Assembly (NCBI GenBank): GCA_963785765.1
Contig: CAWAWM010000002.1
Coordinates: forward strand, 1,178,001-1,242,000
DNA: 64,000 nucleotides
DNA from: DATBGO01 sp963785765
Lineage (GTDB): Bacteria > Actinomycetota > Actinomycetes > Streptosporangiales > Streptosporangiaceae
Direction of reading: 5' to 3'
The translations under genes and the position numbers were made by a program. The notes beneath the pieces are model-generated. The model saw only the letters and a program-made list of their open reading frames with translations, was not told the origin of the DNA and searched no databases. This document shows, piece after piece, positions 1 through 7,868 of the stretch (the first letter of the stretch is position 1; each line of letters opens with the position of its first letter).

Positions 1-690
1 TCAGGCACTCCGGCCGCCATCGGCTACGCGCAGGCCAGCGGGATTCCCTACGGCCAGGGCCTGGTCAAGAACTCCTACGTCGGCCGGACGTTCATCCAGC
101 CCAGCCAGACGATCAGGCAGCGGGGCATCAGGCTCAAGCTGAATCCGCTGCGCGACGTGATCGCCGGCCAGCGGGTGGTGGTCGTTGACGACTCGATCGT
201 GCGCGGTAACACCCAGCGGGCCATCGTGGCCATGCTCAGGGAGGCGGGCGCCGCGGAGGTGCACGTCCGCATCTCCAGCCCGCCGGTGGCCTGGCCGTGC
301 TTCTACGGGATCGACTTCGCCACCCGCGCGGAGCTCATCGCGGGCAGCCTGTCCATTGCCGAGATCGAGGCGTCGATCGGTGCCGACTCGCTCGGCTACG
401 TCTCACTGGACGGCCTGCTCACGGCCACCACGCTGCCCGCCGGGCGGCTATGCCGGGCCTGCTTTGACGGTTCCTACCCCGTTCCGTTCACCAGCGCCGC
501 GCAGGGAAAGCATGTGCTGGAGGCGGCGGCGGTCGCCGCGGGGCCGGTCAGCACGGGGCCGGTCAGCACGGGGCCGGTCAGCACGGGGCCGGTCAGCACG
601 GGGCCGGTCAGCACGGGCCCGGTCAGCACGGGGCCGGTCAGCACGGGCCCGGTCAGCACGGGCCCGGTCACCGGCGGAGATGATCATTAG
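1..690 (+). CDS. purF: Amidophosphoribosyltransferase PurF, C-terminal part
   Basis: PurF makes 5-phosphoribosylamine from PRPP and glutamine, the first step of de novo purine synthesis. The frame is open from base 1, so the N-terminal glutaminase domain lies outside the window. The visible part is the phosphoribosyltransferase domain, with the PRPP-binding loop VVVVDDSIVRGNT at about bases 169-213 and the family sequence GLVKNSYVGRTFIQP before it. The normal enzyme appears to end near KHVLEAA; after that comes an unusual tail of eight exact GPVST repeats. The stop overlaps the purM start by one base (TAGTG), so the two are probably translationally coupled. Confidence 0.95.
   Translation, partial: SGTPAAIGYAQASGIPYGQGLVKNSYVGRTFIQPSQTIRQRGIRLKLNPLRDVIAGQRVVVVDDSIVRGNTQRAIVAMLREAGAAEVHVRISSPPVAWPCFYGIDFATRAELIAGSLSIAEIEASIGADSLGYVSLDGLLTATTLPAGRLCRACFDGSYPVPFTSAAQGKHVLEAAAVAAGPVSTGPVSTGPVSTGPVSTGPVSTGPVSTGPVSTGPVSTGPVTGGDDH
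541..660 (+). repeat. 15-bp tandem repeat at the 3' end of purF
   Basis: Eight consecutive 15-bp units encode GPVST eight times, followed by a partial ninth unit (GPVTGG). Units differ only by G/C changes at third codon positions. The array adds about 40 residues beyond the conserved PurF domain and keeps the frame. Confidence 0.95.
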
Positions 691-1754
691 TGGCGGATCA
701 GGCGGATGGCGCGAGCTACGCGGCGTCGGGGGTGGACATCGCGGCCGGCGAGCGTGCCGTCGAGGCGATCAGGCCGGCCGTGGCCCGGACCGCCGGGCCC
801 GAAGTCATCGGCGGCATCGGCGGCTTCGCCGGCCTCTACGACGCGACCGCGATCACGCGCTACCAGCGGCCGCTGCTGGCGACGGCCACCGATGGGGTCG
901 GCACCAAGGTGGTGATCGCGCAGCGGCTCGGCAAGTACGACACCGTGGGCATCGACCTGGTCGGGATGGTGGTCGATGATCTCGTGGTGTGCGGCGCCGA
1001 GCCGCTGTTCATGACCGATTACCTGGTCTGCGGGCGGCTGATCCCGGAGCGGGTGGCGGCGATCGTCGGCGGCGTCGCCGACGGGTGCGTGCTGGCCGGC
1101 TGCGCGCTGATCGGGGGCGAGACCGCCGAGCATCCCGGGCACCTGGCGCCCGATGACTTCGATCTGGCCGGTGCGGCGACGGGGCTGGTCGAGGCGGGCG
1201 AGCTGCTGGGGCCGGACCGGGTCCGGTCCGGCGACATGGTCATCGCCCTGGCCTCATCGGGCCTGCACGCCAACGGGTTCTCGCTGGTGCGGCAGATCAT
1301 GGCGCGGCCTGCGGCTGGCCTGGACCTGGAGTCCAGCCCGGCCGAGCTCGGCCACACGGTCGGCGAGGAACTGCTCACCCCGACCCGCATTTACGCCCGT
1401 GACTGCCTGGCGCTGGCCCGCGCCGGCGGCGTGCACGCCTACGCGCATGTGACCGGGGGCGGGCTGGCCGCCAACCTCGCCAGAGTGCTTCCGCCGGGCG
1501 CCAGCGCGGTCCTCGATCGCGGCAGCTGGCGGCCGCCCCCGGTATTCGGGCTGCTGGCCGGGCGCGGCGAGGTGCCCGCCGAGGAGATGGAACGGGTTTT
1601 CAACATGGGCGTCGGCATGGCAGCCGTGGTGGCCGCCACCGATGCCGACCGCGTGCTGGACATGCTGGCCAGCCGCGAAGTACCCGCCTGGGTCATCGGT
1701 GAAGTCACCGCGGGCACTGGTACGGTGCTGCTCCGCGGCGAGCACCCGGCCTAG
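690..1754 (+). CDS. purM: Phosphoribosylformylglycinamidine cyclo-ligase (AIR synthetase)
   Basis: PurM closes the imidazole ring, converting FGAM to AIR with ATP in the cytosol. The 354-aa length is normal. Family signatures are the N-terminal YAASGVDIAAGERAVEAI, the nucleotide-site DGVGTKVVIA, GIDLVGMVVDD, GGETAEHPG and the C-terminal VTGGGLAANLARVLP. The GTG start shares its G with the purF stop, so purF and purM form a coupled operon. The order purF-purM-DUF3073-dehydrogenase is conserved in Streptomyces and supports the call. Confidence 0.97.
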   Translation: MADQADGASYAASGVDIAAGERAVEAIRPAVARTAGPEVIGGIGGFAGLYDATAITRYQRPLLATATDGVGTKVVIAQRLGKYDTVGIDLVGMVVDDLVVCGAEPLFMTDYLVCGRLIPERVAAIVGGVADGCVLAGCALIGGETAEHPGHLAPDDFDLAGAATGLVEAGELLGPDRVRSGDMVIALASSGLHANGFSLVRQIMARPAAGLDLESSPAELGHTVGEELLTPTRIYARDCLALARAGGVHAYAHVTGGGLAANLARVLPPGASAVLDRGSWRPPPVFGLLAGRGEVPAEEMERVFNMGVGMAAVVAATDADRVLDMLASREVPAWVIGEVTAGTGTVLLRGEHPA

Positions 1755-1772
1755 CCGGGATCGGCCGGCGGC

Positions 1773-2054
1773 TCAGCCGTACGCGCTGCCTACGCTGCGC
1801 GGGTATTCGTCAGCCGGACCGCCGAGGTCGTCGAGATCCTCGTCGTCATCCAGCTCGTCGTCCTCGTCGTCGGATTCGTCGTCGTCCACGGCATAGCGAT
1901 CCGCGAAGTCCGCGTAGGCGGCATCCTGCTCCGCCTGCTGGTCCGTGCTGACGCCCAGCTCAGCCCGCAGCCGGTCAAGATCCGTGCCACCGCCGCCATA
2001 CTTCAGCTGACGTGCCACCTTGACCTGCTTGGCCTTGGCTCGGCCGCGCCCCAT
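1773..2054 (-). CDS. DUF3073 family protein
   Basis: A 93-aa protein of unknown function, widespread in actinobacteria just downstream of and convergent with purM. It begins MGRGRAKAKQVKVARQLKY, the conserved basic DUF3073 opening, and then has a strongly acidic middle rich in Asp and Glu (about residues 55-83). Both termini suggest a small soluble charged protein. No catalytic motif is visible. Position and sequence match the family well; its role is unknown. Confidence 0.9.
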   Translation of the reverse strand: MGRGRAKAKQVKVARQLKYGGGGTDLDRLRAELGVSTDQQAEQDAAYADFADRYAVDDDESDDEDDELDDDEDLDDLGGPADEYPRSVGSAYG

Positions 2055-2267
2055 TGGCTCGACCCCCTCGAACGTACGGGGCCCGCCGGGCCCCTGGTCA
2101 CCGCACTGAGTCTTCTCACCGCGCTGATGCTTGCGGGCTTTTCTCGCACGACAGACTTACCCGCTGCCCCTCCACCGCCGAGAGCACAACGCGCTTCTTG
2201 CCTCCGTACATAGATAACCGTACCTGCTTTGTGCTGCAAGCGCCTCCGGCGCTGCGGAAGGCGATGG

Positions 2268-3434
2268 TCAGCTACCCAGCCAGATGCCGCGGAGGCGGCC
2301 TACCTCGGACATTCGCCGCTCGGCCAGCCGGTCGGCGGCCACCGCCGGAGGCACGCCGTCGGAGTCGGCGATCGCGAGGATCTTCTTGGTGGTGCCGAAG
2401 ATCTGCGCGGCCCGCGCCTGCGCGCGCTCGAAGTTGAAGCCGTTCAATTCGTCCGCTACCTGGATGACCCCGCCGGCGTTCACCAGGTAGTCGGGCGTGT
2501 AGACGATGCCGCGCTCGGCGAGCAGCTTTTCCAGGCCGGGGTGGGCCAGCTGGTTGTTGGCGCCGCCGCAGACGATCCGAGCGTTCAGCATCCCCAGGGT
2601 CTCGTCGTTGATCGCGCCGCCGAGCGCGCACGGCGAGTAAATGTCGATGTCGGTGCGCAGTAGTTCGTCCCGGCCGGCCGCCGCCTCGACGCCCGGCTGG
2701 GCGGCCCGCACCTGGTCGACGGCGTCCTGGTTCACATCGCAGATCACGACCTGTGCGCCGGCCTGCACCAGATGCGGAACCAGGTGCCTTCCGACCTTGC
2801 CCACGCCCTCGACGCCTACCCGGCGGCCCGCCAGGCCGGCCGATCCCCAGGTGTGCTCGGCAGCCGCGCGCATGCCCTGGAAGACGCCGAAGGCGGTCAG
2901 CACGGAGGAGTCGCCGGAGCCGCCGTGCGGCACGGTCCGGCCGGTCACGTGGCGGCACTCGCGCGCGACGATGTCCATGTCCTCGCTGTAGGTGCCGACG
3001 TCGCAGGCGGTGATGTAGCGGCCGCCGAGAGACTGCACGAACCTGCCGTAAGCCCGCAGCAGGGCCTCGGACTTCAACCGGGCCGGATCTCCGATGATGA
3101 CGGCTTTGCCGCCGCCGAGGTCCAGGCCGGCCAGCGCGTTCTTGTAGGCCATCGCCCGCGACAGATTGAGGACGTCGGCGAGGGCGGCCTCCTCGCTCGG
3201 GTAGGGGTAGAAGCGCGTGCCGCCCAGCGAGGGTCCCAGGGCGGTGGAGTAGATGGCGATGATGGCGCGCAGCCCGGTCGGGGCGTCCTGGCAGAACACG
3301 ACCTGCTCATGCCCGGTCTGGCTGGCCAGCGTCGCCGCCGGTACGTGGGCTATCTCAGCTTCGCCGACCAGGGGCTTGTCGGCTGTCCCGAACACATTGG
3401 TCACGGCAGTGGCTCCAGGGGCTTGGTCCCGCAT
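2268..3434 (-). CDS. vdh: Valine/leucine-type amino acid dehydrogenase
   Basis: This 388-aa enzyme belongs to the Glu/Leu/Phe/Val dehydrogenase family, which oxidatively deaminates branched-chain amino acids with NAD. Visible signatures are LGGTRFYPYPSEEAALADVL, the glycine-rich and catalytic-lysine region MAYKNALAGLDLGGGKAV, and the Rossmann loop VGVEGVGKVGRHLV. In Streptomyces the gene at this position is valine dehydrogenase (vdh), which supplies branched acyl-CoA precursors. Substrate preference (Val versus Leu) cannot be read from the sequence. The nearest upstream gene diverges on the other strand, so it has its own promoter between 3435 and 3550. Confidence 0.88.
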   Translation of the reverse strand: MRDQAPGATAVTNVFGTADKPLVGEAEIAHVPAATLASQTGHEQVVFCQDAPTGLRAIIAIYSTALGPSLGGTRFYPYPSEEAALADVLNLSRAMAYKNALAGLDLGGGKAVIIGDPARLKSEALLRAYGRFVQSLGGRYITACDVGTYSEDMDIVARECRHVTGRTVPHGGSGDSSVLTAFGVFQGMRAAAEHTWGSAGLAGRRVGVEGVGKVGRHLVPHLVQAGAQVVICDVNQDAVDQVRAAQPGVEAAAGRDELLRTDIDIYSPCALGGAINDETLGMLNARIVCGGANNQLAHPGLEKLLAERGIVYTPDYLVNAGGVIQVADELNGFNFERAQARAAQIFGTTKKILAIADSDGVPPAVAADRLAERRMSEVGRLRGIWLGS

Positions 3435-3550
3435 CCCCGTTGATGCGGGGTCAGGGACCAGGGTATTCCGGGGCCGCGCCGTTGCGGCCTGCCCCGGGCG
3501 ATCTCAGCCGCGATCTCCCTGACCTCGGGGCTTCAAAGGAGCGCTGCGGC

Positions 3551-4495
3551 ATGTCACGATTGATCATGCTTCCGTGTGCCGCATTTCTGCGTGTGTATGA
3601 GCCGCTATCCGCTTTTGGCCCGGCGGAGCGGTCGCGCTGGGAGGCGTACACGACAGCCGCAAACCGGCCACGCCGGGCCGAAGCGCTTGAAGCTGAGCGA
3701 ATCGACGCGCTTCGGCGGATTATTGCGCTGCCTCCCATCGTTGTACCAGCTCAGGAAAGTCCACACGCCTACGTGCGGTGGGCAGATGGGATCACGTACG
3801 TGTGCCCATGGCAGACGAGGCTGCGGTCCAGGCTAGCGCTGGGCCGGTTGCGGGCCACTGTCGGTCCGCTGCTCGCGGATGCGTCCGCGCCCGGCCATGC
3901 TCAGCAGGCTGCCGAGGACTTTGCCCGGTCGGAGGGGAAGGGGGTGCCGCCCCGGGTTTACATCCAGAGCAGTACGTGGTCGGTGCCGCTGACCTGGTTC
4001 GTTCTGTTCGTCCCGACCGAGCGCTGGCTGGTGCTCGGCTCGGCGGCCGAGGCGGCCAGCAAGGGCCCGGCGGCAACTGCGTCGGCCACCCGCACGTTGG
4101 TCTATGCGACGGCCATGGCCCAGGCGCGCAGACGAGTGGCGCGGGCGCTCGCGACGGTGCGCCGCGCGTCGGCGCCGAAGCCTGGCGGCCGTGCCAAAGG
4201 TCCTGGTCAAGGTAGTCGTGCTCCAGGCAGGGACGCGATGATCAGGGTTAGTGACGAGCTCGAGGAGGTGGGGCGCTGGCTCGAGGAGTTCCATCCGCAT
4301 TCGCTGGTGGAGCTGGACTACGGGGGGTTGGTGCAGTTGCTCGACGATGACGCGTTGCGTGCTGACCAGTCCGTAGCCGAAGTGTCCGCTGCGGTCAGCG
4401 CGCTGGCCAGCAGGGAGTACGAGCTGGCGGCAGCCGCGTACCAGCGGCTGCGGGCCAGATGGCGGAGCCTGGAAGCGATCCAGCTGGGGAGCTGA
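3551..4495 (+). CDS. Conserved actinobacterial protein of unknown function (bldC neighbour)
   Basis: A 314-aa protein starting MSRLIMLPCAAF. I chose the ATG at 3551 because AAAGGAG lies about 9 bases upstream; an in-frame start at 3440 would add a low-complexity leader. It holds a hydrophobic patch TWFVLFVPTERWLVLG (about residues 155-170) and a basic linker rich in Pro, Gly and Arg (about 210-235), then an acidic helical C-terminus. An uncharacterised gene occupies the same place between the dehydrogenase and bldC in Streptomyces. I recognise no enzyme motif; function unknown. Confidence 0.75.
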   Translation: MSRLIMLPCAAFLRVYEPLSAFGPAERSRWEAYTTAANRPRRAEALEAERIDALRRIIALPPIVVPAQESPHAYVRWADGITYVCPWQTRLRSRLALGRLRATVGPLLADASAPGHAQQAAEDFARSEGKGVPPRVYIQSSTWSVPLTWFVLFVPTERWLVLGSAAEAASKGPAATASATRTLVYATAMAQARRRVARALATVRRASAPKPGGRAKGPGQGSRAPGRDAMIRVSDELEEVGRWLEEFHPHSLVELDYGGLVQLLDDDALRADQSVAEVSAAVSALASREYELAAAAYQRLRARWRSLEAIQLGS

Positions 4496-4646
4496 GGGGA
4501 GGCGGGGATGACTTTTCCGAATCCGCCCGTTGCGACGGTGCGTGTCGCTAGAATCACGCAGCGTGACTCAGATCAGTGGAGCAACTGGGCAACTCACAAC
4601 AGAAACTTTGCTCCTGGTGGTCGACTTGTCACGGCTGGTGATGGCA

Positions 4647-4668
4647 ATATGGTCTGAGTAGACCATAT
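4647..4668. promoter_or_regulatory. Perfect 9-bp inverted repeat upstream of bldC
   Basis: ATATGGTCT, four bases (GAGT), then AGACCATAT, ending 86 bases before the bldC start codon. The symmetry is perfect and the site is AT-rich against a GC-rich background. It could be an operator or a leader hairpin; no U-tract follows, so it is not an obvious terminator. Confidence 0.55.
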
Positions 4669-4754
4669 GGGACATCCACGGCAGGTTCCGAGAGGAGCCA
4701 ATACAGCAACACACGCAGGATCGCAGTACCGGTCCAGGAGGAGAGGCCGTAATT

Positions 4755-4958
4755 ATGTCTGCACGCACACCCGAGGCCGAACCGCTGCTCACCCCAGCGG
4801 AGGTCGCAACGATGTTCCGGGTTGACCCAAAAACCGTTACACGGTGGGCCAAAGCCGGAAAACTGACGTCGATCCGTACGCTTGGCGGCCACCGCCGGTA
4901 TCGGGAGACAGAGGTCCGGGCTCTGCTCGCGGGTATCCCGCAGCAGCGTTCGGAGTGA
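4755..4958 (+). CDS. bldC: Developmental regulator BldC (MerR-type winged helix)
   Basis: BldC is a 67-68 aa DNA-binding protein made of a single MerR-like winged-helix domain without an effector domain; in Streptomyces it binds direct repeats and controls the onset of development. The protein here is 67 aa. The helix-turn-helix LLTPAEVATMFRVDPKTVTRWAKAGK and the wing sequence TSIRTLGGHRRYRETEVRALL are near-identical to the family. An AGGAGG-like site (GGAGGAG) lies upstream at about 4736-4742. It appears to be transcribed alone, from a leader of about 260 bases. Confidence 0.95.
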   Translation: MSARTPEAEPLLTPAEVATMFRVDPKTVTRWAKAGKLTSIRTLGGHRRYRETEVRALLAGIPQQRSE

Positions 4959-5588
4959 CACATGGCCGCTACCTGGCGCCTAACGGCTCTGGGGATGCAG
5001 GTGCACGGCAACGTGCGCAGGCGCGGCCAAGTCCAGGGAGCAAGGGGGGGTCGGCCCCGGCGGCCAGAAATGCGCCGCATCGGGGCATGGTTCACGAGGC
5101 GCGCTCGCAAGAGCGTCGTCCTAGGGGACAGCCGGGGTCGATCCGGCCTCCTGAAGTACCAGAAGATCTGCTACGGGGGTAGCTGACCTGCCAGCCCAGT
5201 GCCGGGCGGGGCGGGTCTGGCCAGGTTGCTGGCCGACGCATTCGCCCACCTCCAGCCACCAGACGCGAACCGCCAGGCAGTGCCGCAGGCGGTGGCCCTG
5301 GTTTCGCATCTCACCCGGATACAGCGCCCGACAGCCGGCGTTATCTAGCCACCCGATGTAATCGCAGCACGACTTTTGGTAATCGCGCCTCTCCGGGCAG
5401 GTGCTCCGCAATACTGGTCGTCATGCCACCGCAGGGGAGATTGCGCGGCGGCAGACAAGGTGTCCGCACAGCAGGCACCGCGGCGCGGGCGAGGCTCGCG
5501 CGGTAGCGGTGCGGTGTGTGCGCGCTCCGGGGGCCCGCTCAGCTGCAGCTGAGCGGGGAGTGCCGTCGCTCTGAGGGGGGGATCGCAG
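4959..5588. other. 630-bp region after bldC without a convincing gene
   Basis: Codon use in all frames is weakly biased. The best candidate is a 96-aa minus-strand frame (5121-5411), described separately. No tRNA cloverleaf, rRNA or repeat array was seen. It may hold the bldC terminator and the promoter of the gene starting at 5589. Confidence 0.5.
5121..5411 (-). CDS. Possible small hypothetical protein
   Basis: A 96-aa frame rich in Cys, His, Trp and Arg (RRDYQKSCCDYIGWLDNAGC near the N-terminus). Third-position GC is only moderately high by eye, less than in neighbouring genes, and no clear ribosome site precedes it. It matches no family I know and may be a chance frame. Confidence 0.2.
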   Translation of the reverse strand: MRSTCPERRDYQKSCCDYIGWLDNAGCRALYPGEMRNQGHRLRHCLAVRVWWLEVGECVGQQPGQTRPARHWAGRSATPVADLLVLQEAGSTPAVP

Positions 5589-6698
5589 ATGCGTGATCCA
5601 GATTTGGTTATGCGGGCACAGCGGGCAGCGACGGCGCTGGAGCTGGCCTGGGACCGTTACCGGACGCTGCATGGCCTTGGCTCAGATCCACTGCCGGCCA
5701 TCTCGAGCTACGTCGGCTACTCGCTTGAGGAGCCATGGGGCGAGCCGCGCGTCGTGCTCGGCGTCGCCGCCGATGAGGCCGAACATCTGGCCGTCCTGCT
5801 TGACCGGCATGACTGTGCCCGGCCCGGCTCGCCCGTGGCCGAGACGGAACTGGCCGCCGAGCCTGGGGCGGCGCTGGCCGGAGCCGATCAAGCCACTGGC
5901 AACGGGCATGTGCACGTCCCGGCGCAGCCGCAGCCGCCCTCGGCCAAACGAGCCAGGGCCAAGGAACAGCCGCGACCGGACCGGCCGCGAAGCAGGGAGC
6001 AGGCGAGACCGGCGGATCAGCCAGCGGCGCCACGGAGCCTGCGGCCGCTGGATTCCGGTGACGGCGCGGATAGCGGCCGGCCGCGGAATCCCGGCCGCGC
6101 GCGGGGCGCCAGCGGACCGCTGGATCCCGGTAGCCTGCTGGATTCCCGGCGGTCGTTAGATCCCGGGCGCCCGCTGGGGCCAGGCGGCGGGTTCAGCCCG
6201 CCCCCACCTGCGGCCTCGTATCTGCATGCGGCCAGCCAGCCGGTCGGCCAGCACGCCGGCCCGGCGGGCCACGCCGGTCCGCCAGCGGCTGAGCACGGTG
6301 CCGAGCTGATGGCATTCAGGCCGCGACATGAGCCCGCTTCCTATCTGGACGAGGGCCCTGAGCCTGACCCGTTCTTCGCTGATCCCGATGAGCAGGTACC
6401 GTCCGGCCGGAGCCGCGGCGGCCGGGTGATCGGCAGCCACGCCATGCCGAGGCAGAAGCGGCCGGGCGCCCCGGCCGCGGTGGTCGGGTCCGCCCAGCGG
6501 GCCGGCCGGCAGCAGGAAGGCATTGGCCGCCGGGGCCTGACGTCGGTGGCAGCCGAGCTGGCCGGATGGGCGTCCAGCGAGCTGCCAGGCCAGGCTGCGC
6601 ACCGGTTCGCGCCGCCTGCGCCCAGCGGCCAGTACGGCCCGGCCAGTGACAGCGCGGCCTGGCCCAACGGCGGCCTGCCGGCCGACCGGGGGATCTGA
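5589..6698 (+). CDS. Conserved actinobacterial protein with disordered Pro/Arg-rich tail
   Basis: A 369-aa protein of unknown function. Only the first 80 or so residues look folded and conserved: RAQRAATALELAWDRYRTLHGL, SSYVGYSLEEPWGEPRVVLGVA and LAVLLDRHDC, a pattern I recall from proteins encoded near bldC in other actinomycetes. The remainder is low-complexity and rich in Pro, Arg, Ala and Gly, with short repeats such as LDPGRPLGPG near residue 190. The start at 5589 follows a purine-rich GAGGGGGG stretch. No catalytic motif or membrane segment is visible. Confidence 0.75.
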   Translation: MRDPDLVMRAQRAATALELAWDRYRTLHGLGSDPLPAISSYVGYSLEEPWGEPRVVLGVAADEAEHLAVLLDRHDCARPGSPVAETELAAEPGAALAGADQATGNGHVHVPAQPQPPSAKRARAKEQPRPDRPRSREQARPADQPAAPRSLRPLDSGDGADSGRPRNPGRARGASGPLDPGSLLDSRRSLDPGRPLGPGGGFSPPPPAASYLHAASQPVGQHAGPAGHAGPPAAEHGAELMAFRPRHEPASYLDEGPEPDPFFADPDEQVPSGRSRGGRVIGSHAMPRQKRPGAPAAVVGSAQRAGRQQEGIGRRGLTSVAAELAGWASSELPGQAAHRFAPPAPSGQYGPASDSAAWPNGGLPADRGI

Positions 6699-6804
6699 CC
6701 GCGGGCCCGGCCTGACCAGCCGGGCCCGACCAGCCCGGCCGGCTGCGCGGCTCGCATGCTGCGATCCGCTGGACCTCGCCAGCTGTCCGGCCCGGGGGAA
6801 ACAT

Positions 6805-6840
6805 CGGTGGATGCACGGTCCCGCAGCCGTGCATCCGCCG
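6805..6840 (+). terminator. Hairpin downstream of the 5589 gene
   Basis: A 14-bp stem (CGGTGGATGCACGG with CCGTGCATCCGCCG, one G-T wobble) and an 8-base loop lie about 105 bases after the stop. No U-run follows, as is usual for actinobacterial terminators. Confidence 0.6.
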
Positions 6841-6987
6841 ATCCCGCCGATCCCCATGCGCACGCGGCTGGTCTGAGCGAAAATGTCGGAGCTAGATCTG
6901 TGCTTCAGTTCAGCCTAAATTCAGCTAGGAACGGGAATCTTCCTCCTGGGGCTCGTCATCAAGGTGCCCGGAAGGGGCGTTCTTCCG

Positions 6988-7734
6988 ATGTCAGCGGATT
7001 CGCCAGACAATGATCAGCCTGCCATCGGCGGCGCGGACGGCGTAAGCCAGGCAGGCGGCCCCGGTGGTGCCTGGTCCGCCGACCCGATTCGCACGACCAG
7101 GTCGATTGGCGCGCTGAGTTCCTTTGCCTCGCTCCGGTCCCGGCGGCCGTCCCGGCGGCGGTCCCGCCGGCCGTTCATCATCGCCGGTATCACCGTGGCC
7201 GGGCTGCTGGGTGGCGCGGGCGCGGCCCTGGCCACCACCGGATCCGCCGGCTCGGTCGCGGCGCGCGGTGAGGTGGCTGCCACGCCCGCCCCGGCACCCA
7301 CCCCGACCCCGAGCCCGGCCGCAGGCGTGCCGCACAGGTTCTTCGGCCGCAACTTCGCCGGGGTCGGGTTCGGCATGGTCGGCGGGCTATCCGGCGCGCT
7401 GCACGGCCAGCTGGTGATGGCCAAGCCCGGTGGCGGCTACCAGACCGTCGATATCCAGAACGGCAAGGTCACCGCCGTGTCCGCCACGGCTATCACGCTG
7501 AAGAGCGCTGACGGCTACTCCCGCAGTTATGGCGTCACGGGCTCGACCATCGTCGACGCCCAACGCGATGGCATCGGCTCGGTCAAGGTCGGCAATCAGG
7601 TGTCGGTCCTGGCCACGGTCTCCGGCAGCACTACCACCGCCGTCAGGGTGCGGGACATCACGCTGCTCCAGCCGGGCCGCAAGGCCTTCGGTTATCCGGG
7701 GCGCGGCGGGACCAACAGGTCCAGCGTCAGCTAA
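6988..7734 (+). CDS. Membrane-anchored or secreted protein of unknown function
   Basis: A 248-aa protein. I prefer the ATG at 6988 (GGAAGGGG about 10 bases upstream) over an in-frame GTG at 6964. A basic stretch RSRRPSRRRSRRPF precedes one hydrophobic segment (IIAGITVAGLLGGAGAALA, about residues 63-81), then a Pro/Thr-rich spacer PAPAPTPTPSPAAG. The extracellular part (VDIQNGKVTAVSATAITLKS...) resembles small beta-rich domains (DUF5666-like) of exported actinobacterial proteins. The role is unknown; topology is N-in, C-out by the positive-inside rule. Confidence 0.7.
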   Translation: MSADSPDNDQPAIGGADGVSQAGGPGGAWSADPIRTTRSIGALSSFASLRSRRPSRRRSRRPFIIAGITVAGLLGGAGAALATTGSAGSVAARGEVAATPAPAPTPTPSPAAGVPHRFFGRNFAGVGFGMVGGLSGALHGQLVMAKPGGGYQTVDIQNGKVTAVSATAITLKSADGYSRSYGVTGSTIVDAQRDGIGSVKVGNQVSVLATVSGSTTTAVRVRDITLLQPGRKAFGYPGRGGTNRSSVS

Positions 7735-7868
7735 GCGTCTGGGCCCGGCCCGCCCAGCTACCGGGCCGGGCCCCAGACACCAGGCGCCAGGCACCGCCGG
7801 CCGGATCGGCCGTCTGCGATCTGGCCAGCGGGGTGCGATTGTCAGACCCATGGCCGACAATCTGAACC

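Noticed and set aside
541..660. CRISPR array suggested by short regular repeats
   Set aside because: Units are 15 bp in direct contact with no spacers and encode GPVST in frame.
5100..5190. tRNA-like or tmRNA-like segment after bldC (GGGGTCGATCC)
   Set aside because: No matching acceptor stem, anticodon arm or 3' end could be built around the T-loop-like sequence.
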